Assembly: GCA_023250385.1 (NCBI GenBank)
Contig: JAHFAU010000082.1
Coordinates: 1-8,419, forward strand
Source of the DNA: Anaerolineales bacterium
Lineage (GTDB): Bacteria; Chloroflexota; Anaerolineae; Anaerolineales; E44-bin32
DNA: 8,419 nucleotides
Direction: 5' to 3'
The position numbers and the translations under genes are program-made. The first letter of the stretch is position 1, and each line of letters opens with the position of its first letter. The notes beneath the pieces were generated by a model that saw only the letters and a list, made by a program, of their open reading frames with translations, was not told where the DNA came from and made no database searches. Of the stretch, positions 1 through 6,081 are shown in pieces.

Positions 1-696
1 CCCGGGACATTCAACGAACCCTGGGGAGTGGCCGTGGCCCCGGATGGGACCGTATATGTCGCTGACACCTGGAATCATCGGATCCAGCATTTCACGGCCG
101 GCGGGGAATTCCTGGGGATGTTTGGAAAAAACGGCACATCCGGCCAGCCGACCGAATTCTGGGGGCCGCGTGGGTTGGCCGTGGACGAGAAGGGGCGGCT
201 GTTCGTGGTCGACACGGGCAACAAGCGGGTTGTTATATTCGATGCAGAAGGCCAGCCCGTGGGCCAGTTCGGCGGATTTGGTCTACAGCTGGGCGGCTTG
301 GATGAGCCGGTTGGGGTGGCGATCGACGGCCAAGGGCGAGTCTTTGTTGCCGACACTTGGAATCGTAGGGTGCAAGTCTTCGAAGAAGTGGCGGACTCGG
401 TCTTCAGCGCGGTTGCCGAGTGGCCGATCGATGGATGGCTCGGTCAATCCCTCGACAATAAACCGTACCTCAGCGTTAGCAGGCTGGGCACAGTCTGCCT
501 TACCGATCCAGAGGGATATCGGGTGCTCTGTTTCAGCTCCGACGGTGAGTTCAAATTCGGGTGGGGGGGATTTGGGTCCGGATCCTCTCAGTTCGGTCTG
601 CCGGACGGACTGACCTTCTCCGAATCCGGCGATCTGTGGGTGGTAGATTCGGGTAACGATCGGCTGATGCGATTCAACCTCTCCGAGGCAGGATGA
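1..696 (+). CDS. NHL-repeat beta-propeller protein, 5' end outside window
   Basis: The frame is open from base 1, so this is the C-terminal part (231 residues) of a longer protein. Five propeller blades are visible, starting near fragment residues 7, 55, 102, 155 and 200. The first three and the fifth carry the NHL pattern P-x-G-[VL]-A-[VI]...G-x-[VL]-[YF]-V-[AV]-D-T-[WG]-N-x-R-[VI]-x-x-F; blade 4 is diverged (T-D-P-E-G-Y-R). One more blade upstream would give the usual six. NHL propellers bind proteins, sugars or RNA and are often extracytoplasmic, but no signal peptide or membrane segment can be judged because the N-terminus is missing. It may be the C-terminal domain of a larger membrane protein or a free-standing propeller. 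Its TGA overlaps the sucC ATG by four bases, so it heads the visible transcription unit. The fold is secure; the function is unknown. Confidence 0.9.
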   Translation, partial: PGTFNEPWGVAVAPDGTVYVADTWNHRIQHFTAGGEFLGMFGKNGTSGQPTEFWGPRGLAVDEKGRLFVVDTGNKRVVIFDAEGQPVGQFGGFGLQLGGLDEPVGVAIDGQGRVFVADTWNRRVQVFEEVADSVFSAVAEWPIDGWLGQSLDNKPYLSVSRLGTVCLTDPEGYRVLCFSSDGEFKFGWGGFGSGSSQFGLPDGLTFSESGDLWVVDSGNDRLMRFNLSEAG

Positions 697-1838
697 AGCT
701 TCACGAATATCAATCCAAACAGTTATTCGCCCAGCATGGGATCCCCATTCCGCGCGGCAGGGTGGCTATGACTGCCTCGGAAGCCAGAACCATCGCCGAA
801 GAACTGGGGGGCAGGGCGGTGATCAAGGCTCAGGTCCTGGTCGGTGGTCGAGGCAAGGCCGGAGGCATCCGGCTGGCCGGATCGCCCGAGGAGGCAGAGG
901 AGCTGGCAACTCAAGTTCTCGGAATGCGCATCAAGGAGCTCCCAGTTCGCAAGGTGCTGGTCGACGAAGCGGCCGAGGTACAAACCGAAATCTACCTGGG
1001 CGTCACCAACGACCGGGCCGCCCGAGTGCCGGTGATGATCGCCTCCGTGCAGGGCGGGATAGAAATCGAGGAGGTGGCTCGCAAAGATCCGGAGCGGATC
1101 GTGCGAGTGTGGGTCGATCCCTTTTTGGGGTTGCGCGAGTACCAGGCCCGCAATCTCGCAACTTCGATGGAGCTGCCCAGGCAGTTGTGGTCGGAATTCG
1201 CTCGAATCGCCAGCGGCCTGTTCAAGACCTTCCTGGACGCCGACGCCACCCTGGCAGAAATCAACCCGTTGGTCATCACCCGAACCGGGCAGCTGCTGGC
1301 GCTCGATGGGAAGATCGTTTTGGACGACAACGCCCTGTACCGGCATCCGGGGCTGGCCGACCTGCGAGATGTCGACGAGGAAGCTGCCTCGGAGCGGGAG
1401 GCCCGCAAGTACGGCCTTTCCTACGTCAAGCTGAATGGCGATATCGGGTGCATGGTCAACGGGGCTGGCCTGGCGATGGCGACCATGGACGTGATCAAGT
1501 CGCTTGGCGGCGAGCCGGCAAACTTCCTGGACGTCGGCGGCGGAGCAGCGGCCGAGAAGGTCGCGGCCGCGCTGCAGATCATCCTGGCGGACGAAAACGT
1601 TCGCTCGATCCTGCTGAATATCTTCGGCGGGATCACCCGCTGTGACGAAGTCGCCCGTGGAATCCTGATGGCGCTGCAAGGAGTCCGGCGCGAAGTTCCG
1701 ATGGTGATACGGCTGGTTGGCACCAACGAGGAGGAAGGCCGCAAGATCCTGGCGGATGCCGACTTGCCAACCGCGGCTTCCCTCAACGAGGCGGCCAGGC
1801 TGGCGATCGCGGCCTCGCAGGTGGAAGCGGTGCGATGA
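693..1838 (+). CDS. sucC: succinyl-CoA synthetase (ADP/GDP-forming) beta subunit
   Basis: This is the ATP-grasp, nucleotide-binding subunit of succinyl-CoA synthetase. With SucD it converts succinyl-CoA, NDP and phosphate to succinate, CoA and NTP in the TCA cycle. At 381 residues it is close to the usual 385-390. It opens with the family signature MKLHEYQSKQLF, and the ATP-grasp glycine loop G-G-R-G-K-A-G-G-I lies at residues 51-59. Metal-binding positions appear as E-I-N-P-L (N191) and L-D-G-K-I (D205). The C-terminal CoA-ligase fold carries N-G-A-G-L-A-M-A-T-M-D (256-266), the V-G-G-G-A loop (281-285) and N-I-F-G-G-I-T-R-C-D-E (309-319). No key residue is missing. The start is fixed by the family N-terminus and the ATGA overlap with the upstream gene; sucD follows with another ATGA overlap. 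ATP versus GTP preference cannot be read from the sequence. Confidence 0.97.
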   Translation: MKLHEYQSKQLFAQHGIPIPRGRVAMTASEARTIAEELGGRAVIKAQVLVGGRGKAGGIRLAGSPEEAEELATQVLGMRIKELPVRKVLVDEAAEVQTEIYLGVTNDRAARVPVMIASVQGGIEIEEVARKDPERIVRVWVDPFLGLREYQARNLATSMELPRQLWSEFARIASGLFKTFLDADATLAEINPLVITRTGQLLALDGKIVLDDNALYRHPGLADLRDVDEEAASEREARKYGLSYVKLNGDIGCMVNGAGLAMATMDVIKSLGGEPANFLDVGGGAAAEKVAAALQIILADENVRSILLNIFGGITRCDEVARGILMALQGVRREVPMVIRLVGTNEEEGRKILADADLPTAASLNEAARLAIAASQVEAVR

Positions 1839-2698
1839 GCATCCTCATCAATAAGGACACCCGCCTGCTGGTGCAGGGGATCACCGGACGCGAAGGAATC
1901 TTTCACTCCGCGCAGATGCTCGACTACGGGACCAAGATTGTCGCCGGCGTGACGCCGGGCAAGGGGGGCGATTGGGTTCTCGAAGGCAAAGTCCCGGTCT
2001 TCGACACTGTCGATCAGGCGATGGCTGCGACTGGAGCGAACTGCAGCGTCTCCTTCGTCCCAGCCCGCTTCGCGGTCGATGCGATGCTCGAGGCGGCCGA
2101 CGCCCAGCTGCCGCTGCTCGTGTGCATTACAGAGGGGATCCCGATCCAGGACATGATCATGGTGCGTGAGTATCTGGACCGGGCTGGCGCAAGACTCATC
2201 GGACCGAATTGTCCCGGCTTGCTAACTCCCGGTGAATGCAAAGTGGGAATCATTCCCGGCCATATTGCCGAGCCGGGCCCGGTGGGGGTGGTCTCACGCT
2301 CCGGCACCTTGACCTACGAGGTCCTGTATGCGCTGCAGCGAAACGGGCGCGGAGTCTCGACTTGTATCGGAATCGGCGGCGATCCGGTGATCGGGACCAC
2401 GTTCCTCGACGTATTGGAGTTGTTCGAAGCCGATCCGCATACCGAGTCGGTCGTCCTCATCGGAGAGATTGGCGGGACGGACGAGGAGCGGGCGGCTGAA
2501 TTCATTGGGGACCAAATGACTAAGCCGGTCGTCAGCTTTATCGCCGGGCAAACCGCTCCCCCTGGCAAGCGAATGGGACACGCCGGAGCGATCATCGAGG
2601 GCGGCTCCGGGCTGGCGTCGGACAAGATCGCGGCGCTCGAATCGGCCGGCGTTTCGGTGGCCACAACTCCTGAAGCGATTCCGGAACTGCTGACCTGA
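1835..2698 (+). CDS. sucD: succinyl-CoA synthetase alpha subunit
   Basis: This is the CoA-binding, phosphohistidine-carrying subunit that partners SucC. Its 287 residues match the family length (about 290). The Rossmann CoA-binding domain starts with V-Q-G-I-T-G-R-E-G (13-21); A-G-V-T-P-G-K-G-G is at 37-45 and I-G-P-N-C-P-G at 122-128. S-R-S-G-T-L-T-Y-E (154-162) and the G-I-G-G-D-P-V-I-G-T loop (179-188) are intact. The catalytic phosphohistidine is H249 in G-H-A-G-A-I-I-E-G-G, matching His246 of the E. coli protein. The ATG overlaps the sucC stop by four bases, which fits translational coupling and equal subunit supply. The rsmD start lies one base after the stop. Nothing suggests loss of activity. 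Confidence 0.97.
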   Translation: MSILINKDTRLLVQGITGREGIFHSAQMLDYGTKIVAGVTPGKGGDWVLEGKVPVFDTVDQAMAATGANCSVSFVPARFAVDAMLEAADAQLPLLVCITEGIPIQDMIMVREYLDRAGARLIGPNCPGLLTPGECKVGIIPGHIAEPGPVGVVSRSGTLTYEVLYALQRNGRGVSTCIGIGGDPVIGTTFLDVLELFEADPHTESVVLIGEIGGTDEERAAEFIGDQMTKPVVSFIAGQTAPPGKRMGHAGAIIEGGSGLASDKIAALESAGVSVATTPEAIPELLT

Positions 2699-2699
2699 A

Positions 2700-3260
2700 A
2701 TGCCGATCCGGGTAGTCGCCGGCACCGCGAAAGGGCGGCGCCTGCGCCTGGTCCCCGGTGTGGGTACCCGGCCCGTCCGCGATCAGGTCAAAGAAGCACT
2801 CTTCAACATCCTGGCTCCCCAGATCGATGGGTGCGCCTTCCTGGACCTGTTCGCGGGGACCGGGAGTGTCGGGATCGAGGCCCTCAGCCGGGGGGCCGCC
2901 CGGTCCACATTCGTCGAGAAACACCCGCGGGCTGTCGAGACCATTCGCTTCAACTTGCAGCACACCGGTTTGAGCGAGCCGGCCCGCGTGATTCACGGAG
3001 ACGTCTTCGACGTGCTCGCCGCGGGATCCCCAGAATTTTTCGACCTGGTTTACGTGGCTCCGCCCCAATACTCCAAGCTTTGGAGCCGGGTTGTGGTTGG
3101 CCTCGACCAGCGCGACGACTGGTTGAATCCGGATGCCTGGGTAATCGCCCAAATCGATCCGAAGGAACACGAACCGCTCAAGCTTCGACGGCTGGTCGAG
3201 ATTGACCGACGCAAGTACGGCCAGACGATGCTCGTGTTCTACGAATGGCCGGGAAGGTAG
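2700..3260 (+). CDS. rsmD: RsmD-family 16S rRNA (guanine966-N2)-methyltransferase, variant motif IV
   Basis: RsmD transfers a methyl group from S-adenosylmethionine to N2 of G966 of 16S rRNA in the 30S subunit. The 186-residue length fits the family. The N-terminus I-R-V-V-A-G-T-A-K-G-R-R-L (3-15) and the following T-R-P-V-R-D-Q-V-K-E-A-L-F-N-I-L (23-38) are the classic RsmD signature. SAM-binding motif I is L-D-L-F-A-G-T-G-S-V-G-I-E-A-L (48-62), and motif II includes V-E-K (72-74). The catalytic motif, normally D-P-P-[FY], reads A120-P-P-Q-Y124, so the conserved Asp is replaced by Ala and a Gln is inserted before the aromatic residue. I recall similar A-P-P-Q-Y forms in Chloroflexota, so this may be a lineage variant rather than decay. 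The gene starts one base after sucD and ends the + strand run. The frequent neighbour coaD is absent. Family assignment is strong; retention of G966 methylation is uncertain. Confidence 0.88.
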   Translation: MPIRVVAGTAKGRRLRLVPGVGTRPVRDQVKEALFNILAPQIDGCAFLDLFAGTGSVGIEALSRGAARSTFVEKHPRAVETIRFNLQHTGLSEPARVIHGDVFDVLAAGSPEFFDLVYVAPPQYSKLWSRVVVGLDQRDDWLNPDAWVIAQIDPKEHEPLKLRRLVEIDRRKYGQTMLVFYEWPGR

Positions 3261-3284
3261 ATCCGGCGCGGTGAGCTGACGGTG

Positions 3285-3308
3285 GCTCCCGGAGTTGGCC
3301 GGAGGAGC
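3285..3308. terminator. imperfect GC hairpin between convergent genes
   Basis: In the 69-nt gap between the convergent rsmD and membrane-protein genes, GCTCCCGG (3285-3292) can pair with CCGGAGGAGC (3299-3308) with a two-base bulge around the loop AGTTGG. No T tract follows on either strand, so it is at best a weak or factor-assisted terminator. Its loop and inner stem resemble the strong terminator at 5918-5949. Confidence 0.3.
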
Positions 3309-3329
3309 GCTTGAGACTGGAGGGCTCGG

Positions 3330-4226
3330 CTACGGCTGCGCCGGGCGTGGTCCGAAAACCCGATCGCCCCCCAGGATCTCTCGGATGAATTGGTAGAACC
3401 CGAACAGCTCCAAGGCGAACGGGGGAAACCCAAGCAAACCCAGCACTGGCATTTGCCCAAACTGGAGGCCCAGCGGACGGAGCGCCTCAGGAAAGATATA
3501 CACCCAGTAGGCCCCGCCGGCCGCGGCCGTCTGGTGGTTCCAGGTCTCCCAAAGGAACCCGCAAATCATCCCCCCGAGCAGGAGGGCGAGGATCAGACGT
3601 CGATCCCCCAGTCGCCAGCGCTGACGGAGCGCAGGCAGTCCGAGCATCTCATTCAACGGGTCGAGCAGCAGAAAGTAGCCGATCCAAACGGCGCCAAATA
3701 GCAGCGCGGCGGACTCCGGAGGCAGGGCCAGTGGGATCGTAACCATCCCGATCCCGGCAATCGACCAGGCCCACGGCCGACCGACGTTCGACACTGAGTC
3801 TGGGATCGATACCACAGAACCGCGACGCTCCAGGATTGCCAGACACAGGTCGGTTGCCTCGAACACCCCAGGCATGATCGTGGCGAAGGACCAAAAGTAT
3901 CCCAAATCACGCGTGAGGGCGCTCATAGGAAGCCCGACGTAGCGCCAGTTGCGCAAGTGGAGGTTGTAAGCTTCAAAGATCAGCCACACCCCTACCGAAG
4001 CAAGGGCGAGCAACGGCAGCTCCCGCCGGCGGCTGACGATCCAGGATCGCCCACGGAGCCAGAAGACCAAACCGTCCAGGAGCAGGATGACGCCGGTCCA
4101 CATCACCGGAGTCAGCCAGGTCGCCATCCAGCGGCTGCCGGCTGCCAGCAGTACTTGTCCTGCGGCGAGAATTGCCAGCCCCGCCCAGGTATGGGCTGGC
4201 AAACGCCGCATGGTTGAACTGTTCAT
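3330..4226 (-). CDS. eight-helix membrane protein with tandem internal duplication, unknown function
   Basis: I do not recognise this 298-residue protein as a named family. About eight hydrophobic helices are visible, near residues 12-30, 37-57, 70-87, 108-131, 151-168, 171-190, 209-226 and 258-281, with Arg-rich loops between some of them. The two halves align in order: W14/W152, W43-T-G...L-L-L-D51 with W181-I-G...L-L-L-D189, F-E85-x-Y-N88 with W-E227-x-W-N230, a W-x-Y...P stretch (94-100 and 241-246), and P119-x3-E123 with P269-x3-E273. Several conserved acidic residues therefore lie in or beside membrane helices, which suggests ion, polar-ligand or catalytic chemistry. The W-x-Y and P-x3-E pattern faintly recalls lycopene-cyclase-type membrane domains, but this is speculative. 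It is transcribed divergently from the SPFH unit. The start at 4226 is provisional because no clear Shine-Dalgarno is seen; a second in-frame ATG lies at 4211. It converges on rsmD. Confidence 0.85.
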   Translation of the reverse strand: MNSSTMRRLPAHTWAGLAILAAGQVLLAAGSRWMATWLTPVMWTGVILLLDGLVFWLRGRSWIVSRRRELPLLALASVGVWLIFEAYNLHLRNWRYVGLPMSALTRDLGYFWSFATIMPGVFEATDLCLAILERRGSVVSIPDSVSNVGRPWAWSIAGIGMVTIPLALPPESAALLFGAVWIGYFLLLDPLNEMLGLPALRQRWRLGDRRLILALLLGGMICGFLWETWNHQTAAAGGAYWVYIFPEALRPLGLQFGQMPVLGLLGFPPFALELFGFYQFIREILGGDRVFGPRPAQP

Positions 4227-4306
4227 CCGGTTGCCGGGGAAATCGCGAGTTCGTCGGCGGCGGTCAAGCGGTCAGCCCGCTGCTCGTCCAACGACATCGC
4301 CGGCGA

Positions 4307-4312
4307 ATTATA
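4307..4312 (-). promoter_or_regulatory. putative -10 element of the divergent membrane-protein gene
   Basis: On the minus strand this reads TATAAT, an exact consensus -10 hexamer, 81 bases before the ATG at 4226. No good -35 lies at 16-18 bases, and that region coincides with the Shine-Dalgarno and start codon of the + strand gene. It overlaps the + strand hexamer at 4309-4314. An AT-rich match like this stands out in GC-rich DNA, but it remains a prediction. Confidence 0.4.
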
Positions 4313-4314
4313 CT
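4309..4314 (+). promoter_or_regulatory. putative -10 element of the helical-protein/SPFH unit
   Basis: TATACT matches the sigma-70 -10 consensus at five of six positions. A start about seven bases downstream would give a leader of roughly 14 nt that begins at the Shine-Dalgarno. No convincing -35 or extended -10 TG is present, so the promoter may be activator-dependent or use another sigma factor. Confidence 0.4.
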
Positions 4315-4320
4315 CTGCAC

Positions 4321-4326
4321 AGGAGG
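4321..4326 (+). promoter_or_regulatory. strong Shine-Dalgarno of the 4335 gene
   Basis: AGGAGG, a full consensus Shine-Dalgarno, stands eight bases before the ATG at 4335. It is the strongest ribosome-binding site in the window and fixes this start. Confidence 0.8.
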
Positions 4327-4334
4327 AGGGCAGG

Positions 4335-4847
4335 ATGATCGACCCAATGGAAAAGATCACCGAGGGAAAGGACTTGATTGGGCGGATTCAGAACTTCGTC
4401 TCGGGCTTTCTGGGCTATTATGATCGAGACCGGCGACGGGAGGCCGATAAGATCCTTAGGGAGGCCATCGCGGCCAGGTACGAGACCGAGTGGAGCCGGA
4501 TATCCGACATTCAGGCGAGCCTGGTTTCGGCGAAGCAGCTGGAGCATCTCGATGAGATCGAGTCATCTGCGATCAAACTGCGAACGTTCATCGACCGAGT
4601 CCGAGGTGCGCCGCGCGGATACGCTGGATTCTTCGATGCCGTTCGGATCAAGAAGGACGAATTGCAGCAGATCTACGCCTATGATCTCACTTTGCTGGAG
4701 AACGGCGAGCGCGTTCGAGCCGCAGTCGACCAGTTAGCTAACTCCCTCGGCAAGGACGGATTGTCGGACGCGATCCACAATCTCTCCGAGGTGGCGCAGG
4801 AAGCAGGCCGGCTGTATGACGGCCGGGCTGAAGTCATTCTGAGGTAG
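4335..4847 (+). CDS. helical protein of unknown function, partner of the SPFH protein
   Basis: This 170-residue soluble protein has no signal peptide and no clear membrane helix. It is predicted to be almost entirely alpha-helical, with heptad-like charged stretches around residues 29-50, 55-90 and 105-160. I recognise no catalytic motif. Two similar patches stand out: F-L-G-Y-Y-D-R-D-R-R-R-E-A-D-K (25-39) and Y-A-G-F-F-D-A-V-R-I-K-K-D-E-L (96-110). Both have the form aromatic-x-G-[YF]-[YF]-D followed by a basic helix, which may be a weak internal repeat. It has the best ribosome-binding site in the window and ends in tandem TAG stops 13 bases before the SPFH gene, so the two are almost certainly cotranscribed. 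From the neighbourhood it may bind or regulate the SPFH assembly; that is inference. Codon use and length support a real gene. Confidence 0.85.
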   Translation: MIDPMEKITEGKDLIGRIQNFVSGFLGYYDRDRRREADKILREAIAARYETEWSRISDIQASLVSAKQLEHLDEIESSAIKLRTFIDRVRGAPRGYAGFFDAVRIKKDELQQIYAYDLTLLENGERVRAAVDQLANSLGKDGLSDAIHNLSEVAQEAGRLYDGRAEVILR

Positions 4848-4848
4848 T

Positions 4849-4853
4849 AGGAG
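4849..4853 (+). promoter_or_regulatory. Shine-Dalgarno of the SPFH gene
   Basis: AGGAG sits seven bases before the ATG at 4861, overlapping the second of two in-frame TAG codons that follow the upstream gene. The SPFH gene therefore has its own ribosome-binding site and need not rely on coupling. Confidence 0.7.
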
Positions 4854-4860
4854 ACCAAAG

Positions 4861-5892
4861 ATGGCAAGAATCTTCGATGTCGTTGAGTATCCGGATGAAA
4901 TGAAGGACGAGTTCGTCCATCGACTGCCGGAGAGCGGGGCTGGAGATTTCAGGATCGGCAGCCAGGTGATCGTCCGTGAGGCCCAAAGCGCGGTCTTCAT
5001 GCGGGATGGAAAGGCGTTGGACACGTTTGGCCCTGGGCGCCACACGATTACCACTGCAAACATCCCACTGCTGGTCGATTTGATTGGCAAGCTGTTCAAC
5101 GAGAAGAATCCGTTCCCGGCCGAGGTCTACTTCGTTTCGACTCGCGAGTTTGCCAATCAGAAATGGGGCACGCCGCAGCCGATTCTGGTGCGGAATCCAG
5201 GGGTCGGCCTTGGGATCGCATTGTTGCAGGGATTTGGGACCTACGGCGTGCAGGTGGCCGATCCACAGCAGTTTGTCACTCAGATCGTCGGCGCGATGGG
5301 GGCATACAGCAGCCGGGACATCAATGACCGGCTACGATCGATGCTGCTGTCGAAGCTGCAGGACTTGCTGGGTGAAACAACGGACGCCAGCAGCGTGCCG
5401 GAGCTGATCGGGATGGTCGAGGAGATTGGCGCCGGGGTGCGGGCGAAAGCTCAAGACGACTTCAAAGCGGTGGGGTTGAGGCTGAAGGCTTTCTACATCG
5501 AGAGCCTGAAGCCCTCCGACAAGTCGGCCGAAGAGCTGCGGGCCATGGGGATGCTCGATGTTCAGACTTATACCCAGCTGCAGGCGGCGGACGCAATGCG
5601 CGACGCGGCTCAAAATCCGTCCGGCGGGGCCGGCCTTACCGCCGGGATCGGCGCCGGGATGGGAATCGGAAGTGCAATCAGCGACGCCGTCCGCAAAGGG
5701 GCCCAGCCTGCCGAAGCGGGAGGGGGAGGGGCAGGCAGCGATGTCATGACCCCCAGCGAAGCCGCCCAGCACTTGAAGGTAGCCGAGGAGGATGTGCTCG
5801 CCGCGATCAAGGCGGGAGACCTGAAGGCCAAAAAGATCGGCAATGCCTACCGCATCAGCCGAGCTGCCTTAGATGAGTATTTGAAAGGATAG
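4861..5892 (+). CDS. SPFH/Band-7 (YdjI/virion-core-like) protein with C-terminal excisionase-type HTH
   Basis: This 343-residue protein has three parts. Residues 1 to about 235 form an SPFH domain of the Band_7_1 (YdjI, 'virion core protein') type. Its landmarks are F-D-V-V-E-Y near the start, I-G-S-Q-V-I-V-R-E-A-Q-S-A-V-F (32-46), F-G-P-G-R-H-T-I-T-T-A-N-I-P (56-69), F-P-A-E-V-Y-F-V (85-92) and K-W-G-T-P-Q-P-I (101-108). A Gly/Ala-rich linker spans about 252-293. Residues 296-343 form a helix-turn-helix of the excisionase/MerR-like kind: M-T-P-S-E-A-A-Q-H-L-x-V, then K-A-G-D-L-K-A-K-K-I-G-N-A-Y-R-I and a final helix ending in Y-L. Relatives usually end in a zinc ribbon or similar module, so the HTH is notable. 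There is no N-terminal membrane helix. SPFH proteins form oligomeric scaffolds; the HTH could bind DNA or serve as a protein adaptor. The gene forms a unit with the 4335 gene and ends before a strong terminator. Confidence 0.93.
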   Translation: MARIFDVVEYPDEMKDEFVHRLPESGAGDFRIGSQVIVREAQSAVFMRDGKALDTFGPGRHTITTANIPLLVDLIGKLFNEKNPFPAEVYFVSTREFANQKWGTPQPILVRNPGVGLGIALLQGFGTYGVQVADPQQFVTQIVGAMGAYSSRDINDRLRSMLLSKLQDLLGETTDASSVPELIGMVEEIGAGVRAKAQDDFKAVGLRLKAFYIESLKPSDKSAEELRAMGMLDVQTYTQLQAADAMRDAAQNPSGGAGLTAGIGAGMGIGSAISDAVRKGAQPAEAGGGGAGSDVMTPSEAAQHLKVAEEDVLAAIKAGDLKAKKIGNAYRISRAALDEYLKG

Positions 5893-5917
5893 CCGCACCG
5901 GAGCGATCCGGCCGGAC

Positions 5918-5949
5918 AGGCCTCCGGGAGTTGCCGGAGGCCTTTTCTT
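5918..5949 (+). terminator. intrinsic terminator of the SPFH unit
   Basis: AGGCCTCCGG (5918-5927) and CCGGAGGCCT (5934-5943) form a perfect 10-bp stem around the six-base loop GAGTTG. TTTTCTT follows directly. It lies 25 bases after the SPFH stop. On the minus strand the hairpin has no T tract, so it is directional for the + strand unit. Confidence 0.92.
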
Positions 5950-6081
5950 GATGTGGCGTGCTGAGCAAGACTTGAGGGAAGGCGGACGATAAGCCGTTTG
6001 CGCATAGCCAGAGCCCAGGGCGAGCCTATGTCAGCAACCAACCGAGCAGGCGGGTGGCTGAGCGACCAGGAGATGGGGTTG
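5950..6081. other. intergenic spacer with no recognisable feature
   Basis: These 132 bases separate the SPFH terminator from the stop of the minus-strand NERD-like gene. I see no convincing ORF, RNA gene, repeat or minus-strand terminator with a T tract. Confidence 0.6.

Noticed and set aside
28..696. Reading the GTG at 28 as the start of a complete NHL protein
   Set aside because: The frame is open from base 1 with propeller-like sequence upstream, so the gene continues outside the window.
723..1679. Long open frame on the minus strand opposite sucC
   Set aside because: It is antisense to an unambiguous sucC. Its translation resembles no family and is explained by the high-GC codon bias of the sense gene.
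2592..3170. Minus-strand open frame opposite rsmD
   Set aside because: The + frame carries the full RsmD signature. The minus frame has no family resemblance and crosses the sucD/rsmD junction.
5893..6081. Possible small RNA or small ORF downstream of the SPFH gene
   Set aside because: Apart from the terminator, only a roughly 13-codon frame without a convincing ribosome-binding site is visible, and no promoter-like element was found.
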